Source: Anatilimnocola floriformis
GTDB taxonomy: Bacteria > Planctomycetota > Planctomycetia > Pirellulales > Pirellulaceae
DNA length: 64,000 nucleotides
Assembly: GCF_024256385.1 (NCBI RefSeq)
Contig: NZ_JAMLFW010000002.1
Coordinates: 744,001 to 808,000 of the forward strand
Direction: 5' to 3'
Part shown: one piece after another, positions 56,741 to 64,000 of the stretch
How positions within the stretch are numbered: the stretch's first letter is position 1
Layout: each line of letters starts with the position of its first letter
Made by a program: the position numbers and the translations under genes
The notes under the pieces: model-generated
Told to the model about the DNA's origin: nothing
The model's input: the letters and a program-made list of their open reading frames with translations, nothing else
Databases searched by the model: none

Positions 56741-57182
56741 GGGGGACGCACTAACTTCCGAATCGAAATTCTGGACGGAATGAGTTGGTATGCCGAAATG
56801 GGACGATCGTCGTTCCGCCTGCGTAAGTCTCAATTATTCTCAAACATTACGACGGGGGAATGCGAGTTTGCGTGTCCAACCGCTTTTTGAATGAATTGTA
56901 ACCACCGGGGCTGTGTGGAAGTTACTTAACCGCAAGGAACGCACGACGTGCCAAACTGCTACGACGGGGTGGCGGAGGCCGTGCGCTAGAGAGAGGGGAG
57001 GTAGCGCACGAACCTGGGCAGACCGCTCGATTCAGCGCCTGCCCCTGCATTTTACTAGATAATCGCCCGCGACTGCGATGGGAGTTTTGCGCAAAGCTCG
57101 TGACGCTGCGCGGTATCAGTCGAAGCGATTTGATCAGCCCGAAACATTTATCCTAGCGACTCCCCGCAATTACATCGGCACG
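56741..57182. other. Hairpin-rich intergenic region
   Basis: The 442 bases hold no supported gene. Two strong hairpins lie at 56980-57010 (CGTGCGCTA/TAGCGCACG, 9 bp, 13-base loop) and 57016-57044 (GGGCAG.CGCT/AGCG.CTGCCC). They lie upstream of the adaptor gene on its strand, so they could be a structured leader or terminator. Neither has a uridine tail. Confidence 0.45.
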
Positions 57183-58828
57183 TTACTTGCCCTGGTAGTT
57201 TGCGGGGTTGCCATCGACCATGTTGAAGTAGTAATCGATGTCATAAGTGAGTTTACGCTTACAAGCAGCCCGAAACTCCTTGGCCCGCTTGTCGACGCCA
57301 CGCTGTAAATAGAGGGCATACAGATCACGTGGCTCCGAAGAGCTGTAATAGTGCGGGCCGCGCTCGCCAGCCTTGGCGGGAAACTCCAAAGCGTCCAGGA
57401 TGGCGTCGAACTTCCCCAGCTTCAAATCTTCGGCAGGCCGTTGCTGCACATAGCGAAACAACAATTGCCAACTGTCGGCCCAGGGCATGAACCCGCCCCA
57501 CCAGCGATCCGGCTGGGGATTCTCGCGAATGACCCTGCATAGATCGTCGAGATATGGCTTGGTGTCGCCGTGGGCCAGGGCGTTGATGAACAGGCATTGA
57601 TATTCTGAATGCCTGCGATTGGCGAGGAGTGTTTTTTCGCTGTGTTCGAGCGAAAACGACAACAGGCTGAGTGCCGCCGCACAGGCAACCTCGGGATTCT
57701 TGTCGTTCACGAGGGTGCCAAGATCTGGCACCAAGTGCGTGAACTGACCAAAGCCGATGGCTTCGGCCGCCCCGCGCCGCGCGATGGGATCTCGATCGGT
57801 GGTCAGGCCCTTAATTAGGTTCGTGTTCGCTTTGTCAGGATAATCGGCCAGCAGAATCGCACCGACGCGGCGCAAACGGGCGTCGGAGTTGCGAGTCAAA
57901 CCTTCGGCAAATGGCAATAGCTCCTCAACCTGCGTGCGGCCGAGCGCCTGAGCAGCCCGCACGCGCAGTTCCGGCTCGGCGTCGCTGTTGACGAAGCGCG
58001 TCAGCTCTTTCCAATACAGCTTGCCGCCGAGATTCACATGCTCCTTGTCCCAAGTGCTGTAGCCCGGGATGTGCCCTTTGCCGACGGTGGCTAACCAGCC
58101 GGGCGAATAGTCGTTCGACATATATGGATTGTGCGAGCCGAGAACCTCGATCGCTTGACGAGCGATGGCAGGATCGGGGCCTTGGATCAATGGATCCGGA
58201 CTCTGGATCAACGTGATCACCTCGCCAAGGACGAGCTTCCGATCGATGTCTTGCATCTTGCGATAGTCGCCGCCGCTCAGGGCATCGAGATGGCTCAGTG
58301 CATAGGCGACATCTTGAGGGCGAGCGCTTTTGAGCAAACCACTGAGCTCTTGCCAGATGATCTCCTTCAGCGGCGTGCCGGCCCGGCTGTCGTTGTTGGC
58401 GGCGAGCAGCACGCCCTGGTCTTCCTGGTCGCGATGGTTCTTCCAGAGTTGCCGAAAGACGCCGGCTTTGTCGGTCTTTTTCGCGAACACCAAGTAGGTG
58501 CGACCCGGCGTGAACTGGTAATACTGCGGCTGATACATCCGCGCACCTTCCGCTTCGGCAGTGCTGAAGTGGCGAAAGGTTATTTCTTTAAGTCGCCAGC
58601 GCCGCGATAGACCTCGATCACCTTGAGCGTGGTCGCATGTGGTTGAAAACCGGGCGTTTTGTCGAACCACGCGTCCTCGATCGGTTTCGAGTCCACCACC
58701 TGCGCTTTACAGATGAGGTCCGACTCTTCGACGAGTTTGTCGAGCGGCAGCGCCGGCGCGACGGGATAAGCCATCGCCGTCGCGGTGACACAGAGGCTCG
58801 CCAGCAAAACAAATAGTCGCAGATGCAT
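57183..58828 (-). pseudogene. Secreted HEAT-repeat-like protein, one-base frameshift
   Basis: The ATG at 58828 begins a Sec signal (MHLRLFVLLASLCVTATAMA), then a beta domain LICKAQVVDSKPIED and VIEVYRGAGDLK. After GDLK the frame meets a stop (AAG AAA TAA). One frame over, the protein continues EITFRHFSTAEAEG, YQFTPGRTYLVFAKK and then about 350 residues of HEAT-like helices. An A-run (TTAAAG) at about 58590 shows that one missing A would restore the frame. A programmed -1 shift is the alternative. The family occurs in planctomycetes; the function is unknown. Confidence 0.7.
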
Positions 58829-58982
58829 CGGTCGGCTCCTGGGAACAATCCCTCAGGAGTATAGACGTTTGATCGTTAATTCTGTTTCGGGTTTGGGTGC
58901 TAGCACGATCCGCAAATCGATCGAAACGCTAAACTGAGTGATCGCGGGCGAATCGCAGAACGGCATCTACGAGGCGAGTGGC

Positions 58983-59258
58983 ATGGACGACGAAGTAAAG
59001 CGGATTGTCACGACGAGCTTCATGCTGGGCTTGCGCATTTCCCAAAGCATCAACAATCTGCCGCCCCCCGACCGAATCCGCTACACCGCCCTCATGGAAA
59101 CTCTGATCAGCGTGGCCGGCGGCGAAGAACTGACGCTCGAAACCGCCCCCGATCTGCAAGAAGCCAGCCCCGCCACGGCAGAGTCGAGCGCCATCCAGCG
59201 CGACTACGCGTTGTTTCAACAGCTAATTGCCAAAACGGTTCTCGATCGGCTGCGCTAG
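58983..59258 (+). CDS. Small hypothetical protein (91 aa)
   Basis: The ATG at 58983 gives MDDEVKRIVTTSFMLGLRISQSI, an amphipathic helix, then an acidic stretch and a final helix (FQQLIAKTVLDRL). A GTG at 58938 is possible, but neither has a strong ribosome binding site. Soluble, no motif. Not recognised. Confidence 0.5.
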   Translation: MDDEVKRIVTTSFMLGLRISQSINNLPPPDRIRYTALMETLISVAGGEELTLETAPDLQEASPATAESSAIQRDYALFQQLIAKTVLDRLR

Positions 59259-59479
59259 GCCGCCCCAAGTGGGGGCCGGACGATTGGACCAGTTTCTCGC
59301 TACAAACCGACTCTTCGCGACAACCTGAACTGCCGCAGCGGCCAGATCCCCATTTGCGGATTCACCCGGGTGTTTTCGGGTACCCCGGCTCGTTCGCAGA
59401 CATAGCATTCAAGTGCTTTAAGGAGAAGCCGGAAGCGACACTCGTCAGTTGTCGTGACAATAGTCCCTCGGTGGTTCCT

Positions 59480-61105
59480 ATGCGTTGTCGCGCAGATCTC
59501 GTCAGCCTGGCAGTGGTCACCGTTCTTCTGGTGGCTGCCGGTGTGTATGTAAGCGGCATTCCACGGATGCAGATGGAGCAAGGCCGCTGGGTGGCACACA
59601 CTCACGAAGTGCTGCATCAACTGGAGATTTTGTCGAGCCAACTGGCGCAAGCGCGCGTTCATCAGAACGCCCAGCTCCCTCCGAACCCCGGCACCGTGCA
59701 GGAAGAACAGGCGCGGATCGCCCAAGAGCTGCGGCAAACAATCGCAGAGCTGGCCGATCTGACGGCCGACAATTCTGCGCAACAAGAGCGCATCAAGCCG
59801 CTCTGGCAAGCCATCTCCACACGCCTGGTGAGTGCCGAAACCGACAGCGCGGCGAACTATCTGGAGATTGCCGACCGCATCAGCGAAATGAGTTCCGAAG
59901 AGGAGCAGTTGCTGAAGGCCCGCGAAGTGAAATGGCAACAAGCCGTGCGGGCCGCGCAATATCAGTTTCTGGTCACCATCGGTGTTGTCTACCTGCTGGC
60001 GCTGTATGCCTTCCGCTTGTCGCGCAGCGAAGCGAATGTGCGTGAGCAACTGTTGACGTTCGAGCGCGAGAAGGCGCAGACTCAGCGGAACCTGGCCGAG
60101 CGCATGGCGAAAATCGCCCAAGTGCAGCAGGACATTATCTACGAGCGCCTCAACTATCAGGGGGCGATGGAAGTGATCACACGTCGCGCGCAAGACATCA
60201 CTCAAGCCGACGGCGTGGTCGTCGAAATGCAAGAAGGAAAAGAACTGGTCTACCAGGCCGCCAGCGGCACGATGGAACCCTTCATCGGCTTTCGCATGCA
60301 GACCGAAGGAAGCCTGGCCGGCCTCTGCATCGCGTCTCGCCATATGATTCGCTGCGACGACACAGAAGCCGACGCGCGTGTCGACAAGCACGCCTGCCGC
60401 AAAGTCGGCGTGCGGTCGATGATCGTCGTGCCGCTGCAGCACCTGGGCGAGATCGTCGGCGTGCTTAAAGTTGCCTCGTCGCGCGTGAACGCGTTCACCG
60501 CGGATGACGAGCACACACTGCAATTCATGGCCGGCGTGTTATCGGCGACGCTGCGCGACGCGACGCTTTCGGAGGAGTTGAAAACCCGCGCCTCCACCGA
60601 TGCGATGACGGGACTGAACAACCATCGGCACTTTCAAGAATTCCTGGCCAAGGAATTCGGCCGGGCGCATCGCTACGACAATCAGCTCTCACTCATTCTG
60701 GGCGATGTCGATCATTTCAAAAAATACAATGACACGTTCGGTCATCAGGCCGGCGATGAAGTCTTGGCGCAGGTAGGCGCCATCTTGAAAAAGCACGGCA
60801 GAGCCTCCGACTGCGTGGCCCGCTACGGTGGCGAAGAATTTGCCCTGATCCTCACCCAAACATCGCTCGCCGGGGCGGAGGTTGTCGCCAACCGAATTTG
60901 CGAAGCCATGCGGGCTGCCGAATGGCCTCACGGCGCCGTCACGATGAGCCTCGGCGTCAGCTGCTTGGAGAATGGCTATGCAGCGCCGCCCGAGCTCATC
61001 GCCCAAGCTGACAAAGCCCTTTATCAATCGAAGGCCGCCGGCCGCGACCGAGTAACGATCGTCACGGCAGATCTCAGCGCGGGCTATCTCGCGCAATCAC
61101 GCTAG
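59480..61105 (+). CDS. Diguanylate cyclase with CHASE3-like sensor and GAF domain
   Basis: A 541-residue protein. Transmembrane helices near residues 5-27 and 155-175 flank a helical periplasmic CHASE3-like domain. A coiled segment, then a GAF domain (residues 205-370; EGSLAGLCIASRHMIRCDD) and a GGDEF domain (375-541) with RYGGEEFALIL as the active site. The inhibitory RxxD (RASD) is five residues before GGEEF, so product feedback by c-di-GMP is likely. It makes c-di-GMP from GTP. The ATG at 59480 is used because it starts at the membrane anchor; the frame is open further upstream. Confidence 0.92.
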   Translation: MRCRADLVSLAVVTVLLVAAGVYVSGIPRMQMEQGRWVAHTHEVLHQLEILSSQLAQARVHQNAQLPPNPGTVQEEQARIAQELRQTIAELADLTADNSAQQERIKPLWQAISTRLVSAETDSAANYLEIADRISEMSSEEEQLLKAREVKWQQAVRAAQYQFLVTIGVVYLLALYAFRLSRSEANVREQLLTFEREKAQTQRNLAERMAKIAQVQQDIIYERLNYQGAMEVITRRAQDITQADGVVVEMQEGKELVYQAASGTMEPFIGFRMQTEGSLAGLCIASRHMIRCDDTEADARVDKHACRKVGVRSMIVVPLQHLGEIVGVLKVASSRVNAFTADDEHTLQFMAGVLSATLRDATLSEELKTRASTDAMTGLNNHRHFQEFLAKEFGRAHRYDNQLSLILGDVDHFKKYNDTFGHQAGDEVLAQVGAILKKHGRASDCVARYGGEEFALILTQTSLAGAEVVANRICEAMRAAEWPHGAVTMSLGVSCLENGYAAPPELIAQADKALYQSKAAGRDRVTIVTADLSAGYLAQSR

Positions 61106-61297
61106 CTGCATAGACACGGCTGCGTCGTCACGAAAAAAAGCCACAACTCTTGACAGCCAGCTACAACGCGAACGCGATCGGAAGAGCAAGAAGGCAAGGA
61201 CGCTTAACCGCGAAGACGACCGCTTGAATCCTTGTCACGCTGGCCCAATAAACTGACTGTCAGAACGAAGTGAAGAGGTGAGAGCGAGGGTTAGAAG

Positions 61298-61513
61298 ATG
61301 TGGCAAAAACAACCAGGCCAGAACCGTTATCGGTACGTGACCGACGGCCGCACGATCGCCGAGGTTCAAGAGGATGGCCACCTGTGGCACTGGCGTCGTT
61401 TTACGACGATCAATCAGGATGGAGTTCCCGGCGCCAGCGGATCGGAGCAAAGTCGTGCGATGGCCCAGCGGGAAGCCTTGCGAGGATTGAGCCGGCAGTT
61501 TGGAGCCGGTTGA
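61298..61513 (+). CDS. Small hypothetical protein (71 aa)
   Basis: ATG at 61298, product MWQKQPGQNRYRYVTDGRTI onward, rich in aromatic and Arg residues, with WHWRRFTTINQDG near the middle. No signal and no recognised family. It sits just before a recombinase remnant. Confidence 0.5.
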   Translation: MWQKQPGQNRYRYVTDGRTIAEVQEDGHLWHWRRFTTINQDGVPGASGSEQSRAMAQREALRGLSRQFGAG

Positions 61514-61542
61514 TCAACTTCCCTCGCACGCGAATGCATTAA

Positions 61543-62025
61543 TCGAGTGACATCGAATGGTACCGGGACTACGAAACCGGCAAGACGTTAGCTCGACCGG
61601 AATTTGAGCGGCTGCAGAAGGATATCTTCAGCGGCAAGGTGAAGACAATTGTTGGCTGGAAGCTTGATCGCCTCTCGCGCCGGTTGCGTGATGGGGTGAA
61701 TCTCTTGGCCGACTGGTGCGAGCGAGGTCTGAAGATCGTTGTCATCACCCAGCAAATCGAGCTGAACGGCCCGGTGGGACGCATGATTGCCGCAGTTATG
61801 CTCGGTTTGGCGGAAATCGAATTGGAGTTTCGCCGCGAGCGACAAGCCGCAGGCATCGAGGTTGCAAAGAAGAAGGGCGCGTTCAAGGGCCGCCAGAAGG
61901 GAACAACGAAAGGCAAGCTGGAGCGAGCGAAAGAGATGCTGGCGAAGGACTGGAAGCCAGCGGAGATTGCCCAGGCACTTGGTGTGTCGAGAAGAACGGT
62001 GTTCCGATACGTCAGTTGCGGCTGA
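61543..62025 (+). pseudogene. Serine recombinase remnant (resolvase C-terminal part)
   Basis: The frame is open only from 61543, after a TAA at 61540. It starts inside the catalytic domain (WYRDYETGKTLARPEF) and keeps WKLDRLSRRLRDGV, the helix E region and the C-terminal helix-turn-helix PAEIAQALGVSRRTVFRYV. The N-terminal strand with the active serine is missing and no start codon is convincing. It is a decayed site-specific recombinase. Confidence 0.78.
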
Positions 62026-62316
62026 TTAGAGAGCCTAGCGCCACTGTACTATGAAAAATGAATCAATCTACGCGCCGAAGAAGTCAATTCGAGGGCAATG
62101 ACCGACTCAGTAAAGATCCGTGCTCGCGTAGAGTCGGCCTGGCAGAATTTTTACCAGACCTCCCCGGGCGCTAAAAATCCCGGAATCATCTATTCCCGCT
62201 GTTGCGCCCGACCAACATTCCACCACGTTGATTGAAATGGCAAGACTTCGGCAAACTAATCAACCCAGCGCTGGTTTTAGAGGTCTCAAACGACTCGCGC
62301 CGTATTAATGTGCGAA
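62026..62316. other. Intergenic region, nothing recognised
   Basis: No ORF, repeat or RNA is supported in these 291 bases between the recombinase remnant and the convergent small membrane protein gene. Confidence 0.4.
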
Positions 62317-62718
62317 CTACGGCAAGTGCAGTTCCTTCTTGCCGGTGATCTGATCAACTTCGTGGGTCAGCCGAACAGCCTCACGTGCTCGCTGCTCATC
62401 CTCAAATTTTTGCACCTTCGTGTACCAGAAGTACCCGCCGATGCCTGCGATTAACAGCCCTGCGAACGTGAATACTGCACACGAGTTCATAGCGAAGTAA
62501 GCATTTCTCGACTCCGTCGCGAGATGTTTTTCCCAGAACTCTTTCTCCAATCCTTGCTGCTGCTGCGCACGCAGTAGATTTCCAACATTCTCACGAAGCG
62601 ATCGATTGAAATAGGCGGAATTGCTCCAGATGCCTATCGCGCTGGCCACGGCCAGCAATGTGCCGCATGTGGTAATCCACTGGTAGAGATGTCCGTTGGG
62701 AAGGTTGGGCAACATCAC
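62317..62718 (-). CDS. Small membrane protein (133 aa)
   Basis: Two membrane helices (LYQWITTCGTLLAVASAIGIW and CAVFTFAGLLIAGIGGYFWY) flank a charged helix with RAQQQQGLEKEFWEKH. No family recognised. The composition is less GC-rich than the rest of the window. Confidence 0.6.
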   Translation of the reverse strand: MMLPNLPNGHLYQWITTCGTLLAVASAIGIWSNSAYFNRSLRENVGNLLRAQQQQGLEKEFWEKHLATESRNAYFAMNSCAVFTFAGLLIAGIGGYFWYTKVQKFEDEQRAREAVRLTHEVDQITGKKELHLP

Positions 62719-63095
62719 GAGCCTCCATTGCTGCGAAAGTAAAATCTTTAGAAACGATTAATCGACGAGCGGCATGACGCGTCCCGAAAGGTGATGAGAG
62801 CAGGCACATGCTAGCGGCGATAAGTTCATGCGGTCTTAACACATCCGTCTCTTTAATAATAGCAAACGAACCATATAATATATTTCGATTCCGCAATTCA
62901 TTTATTTGACAAGGTATGGCGTCATATAAGAAACCCAACCGGAGGATTATCGAGACTCCCAGCCGGTTTGGACGCCGGTGCTCCTACCACAGAAGGCGAC
63001 TTAGGAACGAGCTGCCTTCACTCAGTGGCCTCACTTGAAGCCCACTGCGAATAAACCCCGCCTCATTTTTCTCTTGATTGCAGATGGGTTGAACC
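62719..63095. other. AT-rich intergenic region upstream of the last gene
   Basis: 377 bases with no supported gene. The portion 62820-62930 is AT-rich (for example TTTAATAATAGCAAACGAAC, CATATAATATATTTCG), a likely site for promoters of the divergent flanking genes. Confidence 0.45.
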
Positions 63096-64000
63096 ATGTT
63101 AAATCGCCGAAGTTGCATTGCGCGCACACGTCGCCTGTTCCTCGAGTCTCTGGAGACTCGACTTCCTTTGGCAACATTAAGCGACTCAGGTGGACCGACA
63201 CTATTGATGACGCTGAGTGCAAACGAAGGGCTGACCTTATCGTCCGCAGGGGGCAACTATTCATTTATCAGCAATCAGACATTTGTGAATGGCGGAGTCA
63301 GTCAAGTCGCAGACTTTTCGGCGTTCTCGAGTTCGACCCTGAGTCTGAACGATCTAGCCCAGTATTCAGCGATCAATATTTTCGACGCCGATGCTAACGC
63401 CTCAGTGACATTCGCTAATAGCGGATCGAACAGCTTTGCAAGTGGCATCGCGGTCGTTCTCGATCATCCTGCAGCCGGCTCGATTGTATTCGAGGGCACG
63501 ACCGCTCTTTCAGGATCGAACTATCTGAGTGTTTCTACGAGCAGGAATATCGAAGTTCATAGCGGCGCTAGCGTAAGCACATTCGACGGAAGCTTATCAC
63601 TTCTCGCAAATCAGCAACTTACCCCGACTGCTGGTTCGTTCGTCGGCGTCCAAATCTCAAATTCTCAAGTCAAAAGCACGGGTGTCGGAAGCGTAACCGT
63701 TAAGGGGCGAGGTGGCACAAGCAGTGCGAATCTCAATCATGGCGTGTTTCTAGAATCGAGCGGATCTCTGATCACATCGCAAGGCGGTGCGATCGCAGTG
63801 GATGGGGCCGGGGGAGGAAACGGGACCAGCGTTTCAAACCATGGAGTTTTTGTCGAAGGAACGATTTTCAATGCGAGCGCTAGCGGGACGGTGACTGTCC
63901 GAGGTATCGGTGGGAACACAACTGGATCCGACAGCGATAGCAACATTGGAGTTTTTGTTCCGCGCGCCGACGCTCGCATTTCGTCGAATGGCGGAGCCGT
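63096..64000 (+). CDS. Large exported surface protein, partial (right end outside window)
   Basis: An ATG at 63096 opens a frame that has no stop before the right edge, so only the first 301 residues are visible. The leader is RRLFLESLETRLPLA, the planctomycete export signature shared with the RTX protein. The rest is Ser/Thr/Gly/Asn-rich beta-strand repeats with NHGVFLESSGSLITSQGGA and NHGVFVEGTIF, each spaced about 45 residues, as in parallel beta-helix or filamentous-haemagglutinin-like proteins. No Ca2+ nonapeptides so far. The final size and function are not visible. Confidence 0.82.
   Translation, partial: MLNRRSCIARTRRLFLESLETRLPLATLSDSGGPTLLMTLSANEGLTLSSAGGNYSFISNQTFVNGGVSQVADFSAFSSSTLSLNDLAQYSAINIFDADANASVTFANSGSNSFASGIAVVLDHPAAGSIVFEGTTALSGSNYLSVSTSRNIEVHSGASVSTFDGSLSLLANQQLTPTAGSFVGVQISNSQVKSTGVGSVTVKGRGGTSSANLNHGVFLESSGSLITSQGGAIAVDGAGGGNGTSVSNHGVFVEGTIFNASASGTVTVRGIGGNTTGSDSDSNIGVFVPRADARISSNGGA

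Noticed and set aside
56941-57060. A tRNA, RNase P or SRP RNA in the hairpin spacer
   Set aside because: None of the conserved cores of those RNAs is present; only two simple hairpins are visible.
57078-57308. A 76-codon plus-strand frame
   Set aside because: It overlaps the hairpin spacer and the antisense end of the secreted protein gene, without a motif or ribosome binding site.

Overview
The window looks like a chromosomal piece of a planctomycete, most likely the Pirellulales side. The evidence is a set of lineage-typical families: a CxxCH cytochrome with HEAT repeats and an N-terminal membrane anchor, a neighbouring DUF1552 / DUF1592-type pair, two large surface proteins that start with the short Arg-rich 'LEDR/LETR' leader, a DUF3592 zinc-ribbon protein, and many intergenic REP palindromes. 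The DNA is GC-rich, which opens long false ORFs opposite real genes.

Layout. 1-1168 is a metallo-beta-lactamase/beta-CASP protein cut by the left edge. 1.6-5.2 kb is an exopolysaccharide block (polymerase-like membrane protein and two GT-B glycosyltransferases). 5.3-8.2 kb is a TPR plus beta-propeller protein resembling bpX members of MoxR-vWA-propeller systems. 8.2-9.1 kb is a REP-associated tyrosine transposase (RAYT) between perfect 36-bp inverted REPs. 9.2-14.9 kb has a PAS-GAF-pseudoreceiver protein, a SUKH/SMI1-like protein, an HTH protein and a secreted protein in REP-rich spacers. 14.9-18.1 kb is a frameshifted cytochrome/HEAT gene. 18.3-24 kb has a DUF2383 protein, two SDRs, a pterin synthase homologue, CorA and MscS. 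24.3-27.3 kb is a triplicated RTX-type surface protein. 27.5-29.8 kb carries five small genes.

29.8-42.7 kb is an almost complete purine-to-glyoxylate island: adenine deaminase, a guanine-deaminase-like enzyme, xanthine dehydrogenase (two subunits), urate oxidase, HIU hydrolase, OHCU decarboxylase, allantoinase, allantoate amidohydrolase, ureidoglycine aminohydrolase and ureidoglycolate amidohydrolase. These would turn adenine, guanine and (hypo)xanthine into glyoxylate, CO2 and ammonia, so nitrogen scavenging is the obvious role. No transporter, regulator or xdhC-like maturation gene is seen here.

42.7-45.1 kb is a DEAD-box helicase with a long Arg/Glu/Pro repeat tail. 45.1-48 kb is accessory: REP blocks, a frameshifted SIR2-like gene of lower GC, and a second RAYT. 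48-52 kb is the DUF1552/DUF1592 pair. 52-56.7 kb is an RND efflux pump and adaptor. 57.2-58.8 kb is a frameshifted secreted protein. 59.5-61.1 kb is a CHASE3-like/GAF/GGDEF diguanylate cyclase. The right end (61.2-64 kb) is less GC-rich and holds a truncated serine recombinase, a small membrane protein and the start of a large surface protein cut by the right edge.

The most interesting signal is not a gene. It is a family of at least a dozen REP hairpins that share a TCC triloop and an AGTCG-type head while their stems vary by paired changes. They often lie directly on the stop codon of the neighbouring gene, and two RAYT genes are present. Three genes are broken by frameshifts, two of them by what looks like a single missing base, so sequence error must be excluded before calling them pseudogenes.
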